From UBA4742 sp963785815 (lineage in GTDB: Bacteria; Actinomycetota; Acidimicrobiia; Acidimicrobiales; Acidimicrobilacustridaceae): a stretch of DNA of 64,000 bases. The notes under the pieces are model-generated. The model was not told the origin of the DNA. It did no database searches and was given only the letters and a program-made list of their open reading frames with translations. The position numbers and the translations under genes were made by a program. The stretch's first letter is position 1. Every line of letters begins with the position of its first letter. Location of the stretch: NCBI GenBank assembly GCA_963785815.1, contig CAWAWN010000003.1:372001-436000 (forward strand), given 5' to 3'. This document shows, piece by piece, positions 42,278 through 51,073 of the stretch.

Positions 42278-43674
42278 AGTACGTCAGCACCCGAGGCAGC
42301 GCGCCCACCCTCGAGTTCGCCGACGTGCTGTTGGCCGGCCTGGCCCGCGACGGGGGCCTCTACGTGCCCGAGTCGTGGCCGACGCTGCCGCCCGGCCTGC
42401 TGGCCCGCGTGGCCGAGGCGGCCTACGACGAGGTGGCGGTCGAGGTCATGTGGCCCTTCGTGGAGGGCTCGATCGACCGCGACGACTTCGCCGCCATGGT
42501 GGTCGACGCCTACGCCACCTTCGACCACCCCGATGTGGTCCCGCTGCGCGACCTGTCGGGTTGGGCACCGCAGATGTGGTTGGCCGAGCTCTTCCACGGG
42601 CCCACGCTGGCCTTCAAGGACGTGGCCCTGCAGCTGGTGGGGCGGTTGTTCGACCACGAGCTCGCCCGACGGGGCTCCAAGGTCACCATCGTGGGGGCCA
42701 CCTCGGGCGACACGGGCTCGGCGGCCATCGCCGCCTGCCGCGATCGCGACGCCATCGAGATCGTCATCCTGCACCCGGCCGGTCGGGTCTCGGACGTGCA
42801 GCGCCGCCAGATGACGACCGTGGATGCCCCCAACGTGCACAACCTGGCGGTGGAGGGCACGTTCGACGACTGCCAGGACCTGGTCAAGGCGCTGTTCGCT
42901 GACGAGGCGTTCCGCGATCGGGTGAACCTCTCGGCCGTGAACTCCATCAACTGGGCCCGGGTGATGGCCCAGATCGTCTACTACGTGACGTCGGTGGCGC
43001 GCCTCACGGGTGGCCGCTCGCCGGTGAGCTTCGCCGTGCCCACCGGCAACTTCGGCAACGTGTTCGCCGGCTACGGCGCTCAGCGCATGGGGCTGCCCGT
43101 CGGGCAGTTCGTGGTGGGCAGCAACGCCAACGACATCCTCACCCGGTTCCTCGAGTCGTCGGTCATGCAGATGGCCGGGGTCGAGCCCACCCTGAGCCCG
43201 AGCATGGACATCCAGGTCTCGAGCAACTTCGAGCGGTTGCTCTACGAGATCTACGGCGGGGACGGCGCAGCGGTGGCCGAGACCATGCAGGAGTTCCGGG
43301 CCGAGGGTGCCTTCGCCGTCGACCACGACCGCATGGGCCTGCTGCGCGAGCACTGGGTCGGTGCCAGCATCGACGACGCCGCCACCCTCGAGGTCATCGC
43401 CCGCCTGCACGAGCGGTTGGACCTGTTGGTCGACCCGCACACGGCGGTCGGGCTGGGTGCGGCCGCGGTTGTTCGCCGCGATCCGGCGGTGCCGATGGTG
43501 GCGCTGGCCACCGCCCACCCCGCCAAGTTCCCCGACGCGGTCGAGACCGCCACCGGTGTGCGCCCAGCGCTGCCCGAGGCGCTGGCCGACCTGTTCGACC
43601 GTCCCGAGCACTACGAGACGGTGGTCAACGACTACGAGCAGGTCCGGGCCGCCATCGACGCCGCCATCGCCTGA
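42274..43674 (+). CDS. thrC: Threonine synthase
   Basis: 466 residues, the long fold type II form as in E. coli and fungi. PLP lysine Lys115 in GPTLAFKDVALQ, phosphate-binding ATSGDTGSAAIAA and AVNSINWARVMAQIVYY. Converts O-phosphohomoserine to threonine. Coupled to hom by ATGA. No GHMP-type thrB is present in the window; the mutase-like gene that follows may supply the missing kinase step. Confidence 0.92.
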   Translation: MKYVSTRGSAPTLEFADVLLAGLARDGGLYVPESWPTLPPGLLARVAEAAYDEVAVEVMWPFVEGSIDRDDFAAMVVDAYATFDHPDVVPLRDLSGWAPQMWLAELFHGPTLAFKDVALQLVGRLFDHELARRGSKVTIVGATSGDTGSAAIAACRDRDAIEIVILHPAGRVSDVQRRQMTTVDAPNVHNLAVEGTFDDCQDLVKALFADEAFRDRVNLSAVNSINWARVMAQIVYYVTSVARLTGGRSPVSFAVPTGNFGNVFAGYGAQRMGLPVGQFVVGSNANDILTRFLESSVMQMAGVEPTLSPSMDIQVSSNFERLLYEIYGGDGAAVAETMQEFRAEGAFAVDHDRMGLLREHWVGASIDDAATLEVIARLHERLDLLVDPHTAVGLGAAAVVRRDPAVPMVALATAHPAKFPDAVETATGVRPALPEALADLFDRPEHYETVVNDYEQVRAAIDAAIA

Positions 43675-43696
43675 CGGGGCTTGTCCGACGTCGCCT

Positions 43697-43778
43697 GCCC
43701 ACCCACCCGAGGTCGTCTGCCCGTTCTGTGTGCACCTGTCGCGGCGGTAGCGCGGCAGGTGCACAGATTTGGGTGGGC
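43697..43778. terminator. Nested hairpin after thrC
   Basis: Outer GCCCACCC (43697-43704) / GGGTGGGC (43771-43778) and inner TGTGCACCTG (43729-43738) / CAGGTGCACA (43756-43765). A related but weaker structure lies at 50987-51037. Confidence 0.6.
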
Positions 43779-43827
43779 GGGCGCGCCGCCGGGCGTGACG
43801 GCTTCGGTCGACGACACCGATACCTGG

Positions 43828-43833
43828 CATGAT
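43828..43833 (+). promoter_or_regulatory. -10 box of leaderless mutase-like gene
   Basis: CATGAT, 6 nt before the GTG at 43840. Confidence 0.5.
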
Positions 43834-43839
43834 GCCCCG

Positions 43840-44982
43840 GTGAAGTACGTGGTGTGCGTGCCCGACGGCTGCGCCGACGAGCCGGTGGACCAACTCGGCG
43901 GCCGGACGCCGCTCGAGGTCGCCCACCTGCCAACCATCACCGCGCTGGCGGCGCGGGGTGAGCTGGGGCGCGCCGAGGTCATCCCGGCGGGGATGGCGCC
44001 GGGCAGCGACGTGGGCAACATGTCGATCTTCGGGTACGACCCCGCCCAGTTCCACACCGGACGCGCCCCCATCGAGGCGGCGGCCCTGGGCATCGACCTG
44101 GCCGACGACGAGGTGGCTTTCCGCTGCAACCTGGTCACCGTGGTCGACGGCACCATGGTCGACTTCTCGGGCGGGCACCCCAGCACCGAGGCGGCAGCCG
44201 AGGTGGTGGCCGCCCTCGACGCCGAGCTGGGCGGTGACGGCATCGCCTTCCACCCCGGGGTGGAGTACCGCCACATCCTGGTGGCGCCCGCGGCCTGGGC
44301 CGACGTCGAGTGCGCGCCGCCTCACGACCTGTCCGACAAGCCCGTGGTGGAGCCGGTCGGTCCGGCCGCCGCGCCGCTGCGCCAGCTCATGGACGCGTCG
44401 CGCGCCGTGCTGGCCCGGTTCGACCTGCCCGCCAACCAGATCTGGCTGTGGGGCCAGGGCTCGCGCCCGCGGCTGCCCAGCTTCGCGTCCCGCTTCGGCC
44501 TGGACGCGGCCTTGAACAGCGCAGTCGACCTGGTCCGTGGCCTGGGGGTGCTCACCGACATCGAGGTGGTCGACGTCGACGGCATGACCGCCGGGTTCGA
44601 CACCGACTACGCGGCCCAGCGCGAGTGCGCCCTCGACGCACTGGCCGACGGAGCCGATCTGTTCCTCATCCACATCGAGGCCACCGACGAGGCGGGCCAC
44701 GCCGGCGACGTGCACGAGAAGATCCGGGCGCTGGAGAGCTGGGACCGCGACGTGCTCGGTGCCCTGTCCCCGGCTCTCGACCGGCTCGGGCCCTGGCGGC
44801 TGCTGATGCTGCCCGACCACGCCACCCCGCTGCGGCTCAAGACCCACACCAGCGACCCGGTTCCCTACCTCCTGGTCGATTCCAAGGTGGACGGCCCCGG
44901 CGGCACCTTCACCGAGGTGGGGGTGGCCGGCGCGCCCATCGTGCCGGGCCACGAGCTCATGGGGCGTCTGATCGGTCGGTGA
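43840..44982 (+). CDS. Cofactor-independent phosphoglycerate-mutase-like protein, proposed homoserine kinase
   Basis: 380 residues from GTG. Alkaline-phosphatase superfamily, ApgM branch: VCVPDGCADEPVDQLGGRTPLEVAHLPT, then GSDVGNMSIFGYDP (the Ser in GNMSIFGY is the phosphate-bearing residue), and C-terminal metal ligands IHIEATDEAGHAGD and LMLPDHATP. This branch is often annotated as 'proposed homoserine kinase' because it sits beside threonine genes and thrB is missing. The position right after hom-thrC fits that proposal; archaeal-type glycolytic mutase is the alternative. Stop overlaps mtfA (GTGA). Confidence 0.85.
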   Translation: MKYVVCVPDGCADEPVDQLGGRTPLEVAHLPTITALAARGELGRAEVIPAGMAPGSDVGNMSIFGYDPAQFHTGRAPIEAAALGIDLADDEVAFRCNLVTVVDGTMVDFSGGHPSTEAAAEVVAALDAELGGDGIAFHPGVEYRHILVAPAAWADVECAPPHDLSDKPVVEPVGPAAAPLRQLMDASRAVLARFDLPANQIWLWGQGSRPRLPSFASRFGLDAALNSAVDLVRGLGVLTDIEVVDVDGMTAGFDTDYAAQRECALDALADGADLFLIHIEATDEAGHAGDVHEKIRALESWDRDVLGALSPALDRLGPWRLLMLPDHATPLRLKTHTSDPVPYLLVDSKVDGPGGTFTEVGVAGAPIVPGHELMGRLIGR

Positions 44983-45776
44983 TCGCGCTCACCCGAGGGG
45001 CCCGGCGCCGCCGGGCGCTGGCCGAGCCGTTCCCCGACGCCTGGCGTGGGCTGCTGGCCCGGCGGCTGGTGCACTGGAACCTACTCGACGATGCCGAGCG
45101 CGGCCGGCTCGAGGACCTCATCCGGGTCTTCCTGGTCGACAAGAAGTGGGAGTCCTCCGGCGGGCTCGAGTTGTCCGACGAGATCAAGGTGCTCATCAGC
45201 GCCATGGCCTGCCTGCTGGTGCTGGGCCTGCCCGACGACGCCTACCGTGGGGTCCGCTGGATCGAGGTGCAGCCCACCACCATGGTCAGCCGCGGGCCGC
45301 GCCAGTACGGCGGGACGCGGGGCGTGGTCCTCGAGGCCGACGTGCCCATCCTGGGCGAGGCCAGCTTCGACGGCCCGGTGTTCATCGCCTGGGACACGGC
45401 CCGCGACGGCGCCCGCCACCCCGAGCGCGGGCACAACGTCGTGTACCACGAGTTCGCCCACAAGCTGGACATGGACGACGGCATGATCGACGGCACGCCG
45501 ATCCTGGAGCCCGCCGCCCGGCAACGCTGGATCGAGGTGTGCACCGCGGTGTACGAACAGGTCCGTGGCGGCCACGCCGATCCGCTGCTCGACGACTACG
45601 CCGGGGTGAACCCGGGCGAGTTCTTCGCGGTGGCCACCGAGGTCTTCTTCGATCGTCCGGTGGAGCTGGCCCACGCCTACCCGGACCTCTACGACGTGCT
45701 CCGGGAGTTCTACCGCCAGGACCCGGCGGCCCACGTCCGCCGAGCCGGGCCCGGGAGCTCAGCCGGGCCCGGCTGA
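44979..45776 (+). CDS. mtfA: MtfA-type zinc metallopeptidase (M90)
   Basis: 265 residues from GTG overlapping the previous stop, the same length as E. coli MtfA. Zinc motif HEFAH at 157-161 (His157, Glu158, His161) and third-ligand region NPGEFFAVATEVFF. E. coli MtfA binds the repressor Mlc and is an aminopeptidase; here Mlc is not visible, so the role is open. Cytoplasmic, with no signal peptide. Confidence 0.88.
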   Translation: MIALTRGARRRRALAEPFPDAWRGLLARRLVHWNLLDDAERGRLEDLIRVFLVDKKWESSGGLELSDEIKVLISAMACLLVLGLPDDAYRGVRWIEVQPTTMVSRGPRQYGGTRGVVLEADVPILGEASFDGPVFIAWDTARDGARHPERGHNVVYHEFAHKLDMDDGMIDGTPILEPAARQRWIEVCTAVYEQVRGGHADPLLDDYAGVNPGEFFAVATEVFFDRPVELAHAYPDLYDVLREFYRQDPAAHVRRAGPGSSAGPG

Positions 45777-45794
45777 TGGGCCCAAGAAGGCGCC

Positions 45795-45875
45795 GCCCGC
45801 CAGGCTGGAGCCGCTGGCCCGATGAGACACGGATGGGCGAAGCCCGCCCGCCGGGAGGCTCGCCGACCAGAGGGC
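45795..45875 (+). repeat. Intergenic repeat family R80, copy 4
   Basis: Same family: core hairpin here is GGGC-GAA-GCCC, replacing GCC-GGA-GGC of copies 1-3. It lies between the convergent mtfA and glnK genes. Confidence 0.85.
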
Positions 45876-45882
45876 ACGCAGA

Positions 45883-46221
45883 TCAGAGCGCGTCGTCGTC
45901 GAGCTCACCGGTGCGCAGGCGTTCGACCTGGTCGACCTCCTGGACCCACAGCTTGCCGTCGCCGATCTTGCCGGTGCGGGCCGACTCGGAGATGGCCCGG
46001 CGGTAGCGGGGCACGTCCTCGTCGTGGCAGAGCAGCTCGATGCGGATCTTGGGAACCAGGTCCACGGCGTACTCGCTGCCGCGGTAGACCTCGGTGTGGC
46101 CCCGTTGGCGCCCGAAGCCCTGGACCTCGCTCAGGGTCATACCGGTCACGCCGGCCTCCTTGAGCGCCTTGAGCACCTCGTCGAGGCGGAACGGCTTGAT
46201 GATCGCGATCATGAGCTTCAC
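45883..46221 (-). CDS. glnK: Nitrogen regulatory protein PII (GlnK)
   Basis: 112 residues from GTG, exact PII length. T-loop with modifiable Tyr51 (RGSEYAVDLVPK), B-loop TGKIGDGKLWV and C-loop region QVERLRTGELDDDAL. It binds ATP/ADP and 2-oxoglutarate and plugs AmtB when nitrogen is abundant; in actinobacteria Tyr51 is adenylylated by GlnD. The GTG overlaps the amtB stop (GTGA). Confidence 0.94.
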   Translation of the reverse strand: MKLMIAIIKPFRLDEVLKALKEAGVTGMTLSEVQGFGRQRGHTEVYRGSEYAVDLVPKIRIELLCHDEDVPRYRRAISESARTGKIGDGKLWVQEVDQVERLRTGELDDDAL

Positions 46222-47480
46222 TTGTGCAGCCTCTCCATGATGCCCAGGCCGCCGGTGGCGTAGGCGGTCTCGCGGTGTTGTGAGGAATCGAGCCCTTCGA
46301 GCTCGTCGTTCTCGTCGACCCGCAGCCCGACCGTGCGGTGGATCCCCCAGGCGATGGCGAAGGTCAGGCAGAACGAGAAGGCCAGGGTCACGGCCACCGC
46401 CATGGCCTGCAGGCCGAGCAGGTGCAGTCCGCCGCCGTAGAGCAACCCGTCGGCGCCGGCCCGGTTGACCGCCTTGCTGGCGAACAACCCGACCATCAGC
46501 GATCCCAGGATCCCGCCCACCAGGTGGACGCCCACCACATCCAGGGCGTCGTCGTAGCGGAACCGGTACTTCAGGCCGATGGCCAGCACGCACACCACGC
46601 CGGCCACGGCTCCGACCACGATGGCGGCCCACGAGTCGACGTAACCGGCGCAGGGTGTGATGGCCACCAGCCCGGCCACCGCGCCGGAGGCCGCGCCCAG
46701 CGTGGTGGCAGCCCCGTCGCGGACGCGCTCCACCACCAACCACCCGAGCATCCCGGCGGCGGCGGCCAGCTGCGTGTTGAGCAGGGCCTGGGCGGCCACC
46801 CCGTTGGCGTGGAGCGCCGAGCCGGCGTTGAACCCGAACCAGCCGAACCAGAGGATCCCGGTGCCCAGCATGGTGAGCGGCAACGAGTGGGGGTGCATGG
46901 CCTCGTCGGGCCATCCTCGGCGCCGCCCGACCACGAGCACGACGGCCAGGGCCGCGATCCCGGCGTTGATGTGGACCACCGTGCCCCCGGCGAAGTCGAG
47001 CACCCCTCGACGGGCCAGCCAGCCGGCAGGGGAGAAGACCCAGTGGGCGACCGGGCAGTAGACGATGACGGCCCACAGGGCGACGAACAGGACCCAGCTG
47101 CCGAAGCGCAACCGGTCGGCGGTGGCCCCGGTGATCAGCGCCGGCGTGATGACCGCGAACATCATCTGGTAGGCCACGAACACCAGCACCGGGATGGTCA
47201 GGGTGCCCAGTCCCGGGACGCCGTGCTGCACCACCGAGTGCAGGCCCGAGAGGCCGAACCCGCCGACGAACCCGCCACCCACGTCCCGACCGAAGGCGAT
47301 GCTGAACCCGACCAGCACCCACAGCACGCTGACCAGGCCCATGCAGAACACGTTCTGCATGAGCATCCCCAGCACGTTGCGGCTGCGGACCATGCCTCCG
47401 TAGAACAGGGCCAGCCCCGGGGTCATGAACAGCACCAACCCCGTGGCGATGAGCATCCAAGCGGTGTCGCCTGCGTTCAC
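46218..47480 (-). CDS. amtB: Ammonium transporter AmtB
   Basis: 420 residues from GTG, with GGAGG 5 nt upstream (an ATG at 47522 is an unlikely alternative). Eleven membrane helices; signatures DTAWMLIATGLVLFMTPGLALFYGG, VVHINAGIAAL with the first pore His, and VGVHLVGGILGSL with the second pore His. Conducts ammonium. Operon with glnK. Upstream the palindrome GACCATTGGTC (47516-47526) may be a nitrogen-regulator site. Confidence 0.94.
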   Translation of the reverse strand: MNAGDTAWMLIATGLVLFMTPGLALFYGGMVRSRNVLGMLMQNVFCMGLVSVLWVLVGFSIAFGRDVGGGFVGGFGLSGLHSVVQHGVPGLGTLTIPVLVFVAYQMMFAVITPALITGATADRLRFGSWVLFVALWAVIVYCPVAHWVFSPAGWLARRGVLDFAGGTVVHINAGIAALAVVLVVGRRRGWPDEAMHPHSLPLTMLGTGILWFGWFGFNAGSALHANGVAAQALLNTQLAAAAGMLGWLVVERVRDGAATTLGAASGAVAGLVAITPCAGYVDSWAAIVVGAVAGVVCVLAIGLKYRFRYDDALDVVGVHLVGGILGSLMVGLFASKAVNRAGADGLLYGGGLHLLGLQAMAVAVTLAFSFCLTFAIAWGIHRTVGLRVDENDELEGLDSSQHRETAYATGGLGIMERLHK

Positions 47481-47522
47481 GCGTGCCTCCGATGCCGGCC
47501 GGACCAGTGCGGATCCGACCAT

Positions 47523-47871
47523 TGGTCAGAATTCCGTCATGTCTACTGGATGGTTGGGAGGGCCCGTGCCCGAGGCCCCGGGTTGCCTGGCGCCGACGGC
47601 GGCGGGTACCATCTGGCCTCGTCGACGGGGGGCGCGGCAGGTCGCACGACCTGGTTCCACGTCGGCTCCCTGTCCTGTCCGAGGCCGCCGGTCTCGGGTG
47701 TGACCGGTGCGGGGACGACCGCCAGCGAGGCGGACCCGCCCAACCGTTCCTTGACGTCGTGAGCGCCCCTGGGCCCCACGCCGATCCGGGGTCGAGCCCA
47801 CCTGCAGGCCACCGACCCACCCTCATCCCCCCAGCCTGATAGCTGCTGATCCCCCAGAAGACGAGGTCGCC
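47523..47871 (+). promoter_or_regulatory. amtB-rho intergenic region, probable long rho leader
   Basis: About 350 bp without a credible gene between the divergent amtB and rho. It holds amtB control sequences near 47516-47526, a TACCAT promoter-like box (~47608), and a long leader for rho ending in GAGG before its GTG. Long leaders used for autoregulation are known for rho genes. Confidence 0.4.
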
Positions 47872-49674
47872 GTGAGCGCGGACACTCAGCAACTCGAACG
47901 CTCGGCGCTCGAGCGCAAGGACCGTGACGAGCTGCACACCATCGCGGTGGCGCTCGGAGGCAAACCCACCTCCCGGGCCCGAAAGGCCGAGATCGTGGAT
48001 CTGATCCTCGAGCTGGCCGGTGTCTCGCCGACGCCGGCCGCCTCCGAGGCCACGCCGGCCCCGTCGGGCGATGACTCCAGCGCGACCGGGTCGTCGGACG
48101 GGTCGCCCGCCGAGACGTCCGGCGGCGGGCGTCGCCGGGGCGCCGAGCGGGCCGGTGCCCGTCGGGGTCGGGGTGCCGCCAACACGGCCGACTCGTCGAC
48201 CGGGTCGGCGGACGACCCTTCGGACTCGACGACGACCGAACCCGCACCGGCGTCGCCCGACCCGACCCTGGCCGATGTCGAGCGGACCGACGCGCCGGCC
48301 GAGCCGGCGGCGGAGCCCGATGCGTCGAGCGGATCGTCCCCGGACGAGGCCAGCTCGGACGTCGAGGCGCGGCCGGCGCCGGAGGGCAACGGGCAGGCCT
48401 CGCCCGCGGCGCCGCCGACCAACGGGCCGGGTGCAGAGGGTGAGTCGGGCAACCGCCGTCGCCGCCGTCGAGGCCGGGATCGCAACGACCGCGACCGGGT
48501 GCCCAACGGGCAGGGCGACGCCGAGCAGCCCTACCAGGGCGAGCCCGTCGAGGTGGCCGGCCTGCTCGACCTGCGCGACGAGGGCTACGGCTTCCTGCGG
48601 CTGGCCGGCTACCTGCCCAGCAAGGACGACGTGTACATCTCGGTCAAGCAGGTCCGCCAGTTCGCGCTGCGCAAGGGCGACCAGGTGACGGGCGCGGCCC
48701 GTCCGGCCGGGCGCAACGAGAAGAACCCGGCCATGCTGCGCATCGACGCGGTCAACGGCGTCGACCCCGAGGTGGCCCGCCAGCGCCCGCGCTTCGAGGA
48801 CCTCACCCCACTGTTCCCCGACGATCGCCTGCGCCTCGAGGTCCCCAGTGAGTCGCACAACATGACCACGCGGATCATCGACCTGGTGTCGCCCATCGGC
48901 AAGGGCCAGCGCGGGCTCATCGTGTCGCCGCCGAAGGCGGGCAAGACCACGATCATGAAGCAGATCGCCCGCTCCATCGAGCTCAACAACCCCGACGTCC
49001 ACCTCATCGTGCTGCTGGTCGACGAGCGCCCCGAGGAGGTCACCGACATGCGTCGCTGGGTCAAGGGCGAGGTGGCGGCGTCCACCTTCGACCGGCCGGC
49101 CGACGAGCACACCATGGTGGCCGAGCTCACCATCGAGCGGGCCAAGCGCCTGGTCGAGGAGGGCCGCGACGTGGTCATCATCCTCGACGGCATCACCCGC
49201 CTGGCCCGGGCCTACAACCTGGCCGCCCCGGCCACGGGGCGGGTCATGTCCGGCGGCATCGACACCGGCGCCCTCTACCCACCCAAGAAGTTCTTCGGGG
49301 CGGCCCGCAACGTCGAGGAGGGGGGCTCGCTCACCATCCTGGCCACGGCCCTGGTCGAGACCGGCTCGAAGATGGACGAGGTGATCTTCGAGGAGTTCAA
49401 GGGCACCGGCAACATGGAGCTGCGCCTGGACCGACGCCTGGCCGAGCGCCGGATCTACCCCGCCATCGACGTGGACGCCTCGTCGACTCGCCACGAGGAG
49501 CTGCTGTTCACCCCGAAGGAGCTCCAGATGGTCTGGAAGCTGCGCCGGGTGCTGTCCGGGCTCAGCGAGCGGGGCAGCGGGGCGGGGCTGGAGATGCTCA
49601 TCGACCGCCTGGCGTCGTTCAAGAGCAACGAGCAGTTCCTGGCCGAGGTCGGCAAGGCGCCGGCCAGCCCCTAG
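47872..49674 (+). CDS. rho: Transcription termination factor Rho
   Basis: 600 residues from GTG. N-terminal Rho_N helix bundle (LERKDRDELHTIAVALGGKPTSRARKAEI), then a ~170-residue low-complexity insertion rich in Ser/Pro/Glu with an Arg block (NRRRRRRGRDRNDRDR), the RNA-binding cold-shock domain (GLLDLRDEGYGFLR), and the ATPase with Walker A PPKAGKTT at 354-361. Q-loop and R-loop regions are intact. Large disordered insertions are usual in actinobacterial Rho and extend RNA binding. Confidence 0.95.
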   Translation: MSADTQQLERSALERKDRDELHTIAVALGGKPTSRARKAEIVDLILELAGVSPTPAASEATPAPSGDDSSATGSSDGSPAETSGGGRRRGAERAGARRGRGAANTADSSTGSADDPSDSTTTEPAPASPDPTLADVERTDAPAEPAAEPDASSGSSPDEASSDVEARPAPEGNGQASPAAPPTNGPGAEGESGNRRRRRRGRDRNDRDRVPNGQGDAEQPYQGEPVEVAGLLDLRDEGYGFLRLAGYLPSKDDVYISVKQVRQFALRKGDQVTGAARPAGRNEKNPAMLRIDAVNGVDPEVARQRPRFEDLTPLFPDDRLRLEVPSESHNMTTRIIDLVSPIGKGQRGLIVSPPKAGKTTIMKQIARSIELNNPDVHLIVLLVDERPEEVTDMRRWVKGEVAASTFDRPADEHTMVAELTIERAKRLVEEGRDVVIILDGITRLARAYNLAAPATGRVMSGGIDTGALYPPKKFFGAARNVEEGGSLTILATALVETGSKMDEVIFEEFKGTGNMELRLDRRLAERRIYPAIDVDASSTRHEELLFTPKELQMVWKLRRVLSGLSERGSGAGLEMLIDRLASFKSNEQFLAEVGKAPASP

Positions 49675-49709
49675 ACTGGACATTCCCCCACAGGATCCTT
49701 GGAGCCCCG

Positions 49710-49934
49710 ATGAAGGCTGACATCCATCCGGAGTACGTGACCGCCACGGTGCGCTGCTCCTGCGGCAACACGTTCACCACACGCTCGACCTCGCCCGAGC
49801 TCCACTCCGAGCTGTGCAGCGAGTGCCATCCCTTCTACACGGGCAAGCAGAAGCTGGTGGACTCCGGCGGTCGCATCGACCGCTTCGAGCGCCGCTACGG
49901 CAAGCGCAAGCCAAAGACCACGGCTGACGCCTGA
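49710..49934 (+). CDS. rpmE: Ribosomal protein bL31, zinc-binding form
   Basis: 74 residues. Cys16, Cys18, Cys36 and Cys39 form the zinc site (CSCGNTF and CSECHPFYTGKQK), so this is the C+ paralogue used in zinc-replete cells. Component of the large subunit at the central protuberance. GGAG precedes the ATG. 35 nt after rho. Confidence 0.96.
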   Translation: MKADIHPEYVTATVRCSCGNTFTTRSTSPELHSELCSECHPFYTGKQKLVDSGGRIDRFERRYGKRKPKTTADA

Positions 49935-49952
49935 CCGCCTGACGCCTGATCG

Positions 49953-50963
49953 GTGGCGCTGCCACCCCAGCAGCGCGACGCGCTGCGGGCCGCCAAGCTG
50001 ACTGCCCTGGTGACGGGCCGGCAGGCCACCGGCGTGTCGAGCTCGGCGCAGCGGGGCACCCTGCCCGGCGGCGCGTACGTGCTCGACCACGGGACGGCCT
50101 GGGTGCTGGGCGAGGAGCGGCCCGACCGCATCCTGGGGCCGGCCCTGGCCTGGGCCCAGTCCCAGCAGGTGCCGAGCACGGCGCTGAACCTGGTGGTGGA
50201 CGACCACGCCGGCCTGCTGGCCCGTCGAGCGGCCGCCTTCCGTGAGCCGCCCGCGGTCTGGCTGGTCGACGGCGGCGAGCTGGTGGCGGTCGAGCCGGAC
50301 CCTCCCTCGAGCGGGGCATCCGCCCCCGTGGGTGCCGAGGCCCGGGCGCTGGTGGAGCTGATCGACGCCGCCGGCGCGGACGTGGTCATCGACCACGGCG
50401 AGATCATCGGCGAGGTGCTGGGGCTCGAGGTGGCCCGGGTGGTGGTGGACGACGGCGGCTCGGCGCGCCTCGAGGTCGGGGTCGGGCGCAACGACCGTGA
50501 GGCCTTCGCCATCGTGCACGCCGACCGGGACCCCTTCGACGCCCTGTCCTCGGTGGTCGGCACGGTGCGCACCCATCGCCAGGCCGGAGCCCCGGCTCAC
50601 CCCCTGAACCGGCTCGGCGCGCCACGTTGGCTGCGATCCCGACTGGTGGCCGATCCCGGGCTGGTGGGTGCGTCGAGGTTGGTCGCGGTGCCCGGCGTGC
50701 TGCCGCGGGGTGGCGTCAAGGAGTCGGTGCCGGTGGCCGCCGTGGGCTCCGACGACCAGGGCCGCACGGTGGTGGTGGTGGCGTCGGTCGGCATCGATCT
50801 GGACCTGGTGCCCACCGCCGCCGATCTGCGCCTGGCGCACGCACCCGGAGCCCGGCTGGTGCTCGTGGTGCCCGAGCGTGATGCCCACCCGGCGACCCGC
50901 CGGATGGCAGCCGGGCTGATCGACCCGGCCGAGGTGGTCACCGTCAGCGACGACTGGCGCTGA
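49953..50963 (+). CDS. Conserved protein of unknown function between rpmE and prfA
   Basis: 336 residues from GTG. No known motif recognised. Soluble alpha/beta protein: a first half with YVLDHGTAWVLGEERPDRILGPALAWA and AGLLARRAAAF, a middle strand ADVVIDHGEIIGEVLGLEVARVV, and a C-terminal half with RTVVVVASVGIDLDLVPTAADLR. Composition and codon use match its neighbours, so it is a real gene. The position in the rho-rpmE-prfA block suggests a translation-linked or DNA-related role, but this is only inference. Confidence 0.7.
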   Translation: MALPPQQRDALRAAKLTALVTGRQATGVSSSAQRGTLPGGAYVLDHGTAWVLGEERPDRILGPALAWAQSQQVPSTALNLVVDDHAGLLARRAAAFREPPAVWLVDGGELVAVEPDPPSSGASAPVGAEARALVELIDAAGADVVIDHGEIIGEVLGLEVARVVVDDGGSARLEVGVGRNDREAFAIVHADRDPFDALSSVVGTVRTHRQAGAPAHPLNRLGAPRWLRSRLVADPGLVGASRLVAVPGVLPRGGVKESVPVAAVGSDDQGRTVVVVASVGIDLDLVPTAADLRLAHAPGARLVLVVPERDAHPATRRMAAGLIDPAEVVTVSDDWR

Positions 50964-50986
50964 CGGGCTGCCGAACCCCTCCCGAG

Positions 50987-51037
50987 ATGTGTGCCTTTCC
51001 TACGACCCGAGCGGAGAAGGTGCACAGATGTCGGGGA
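50987..51037. terminator. Imperfect nested hairpin before prfA
   Basis: TGTGC...CCTT and AAGGTGCACA arms with flanking CTCCCGA / TCGGGGAG; related in layout to 43697-43778 (both contain GTGTGC and GGTGCACAGAT). Confidence 0.4.
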
Positions 51038-51061
51038 GACCGGCGCCGCGGGGCCCGCCGG

Positions 51062-51067
51062 TAGCCT
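51062..51067 (+). promoter_or_regulatory. -10 box of leaderless prfA
   Basis: TAGCCT, 6 nt before the GTG at 51074. Confidence 0.6.
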
Positions 51068-51073
51068 TTCGGG

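Noticed and set aside
46338..47762. Plus-strand open frame antisense to amtB
   Set aside because: Composition is His/Gln/Gly/Pro-rich, as expected for the reverse of a membrane-protein gene; amtB itself is certain.
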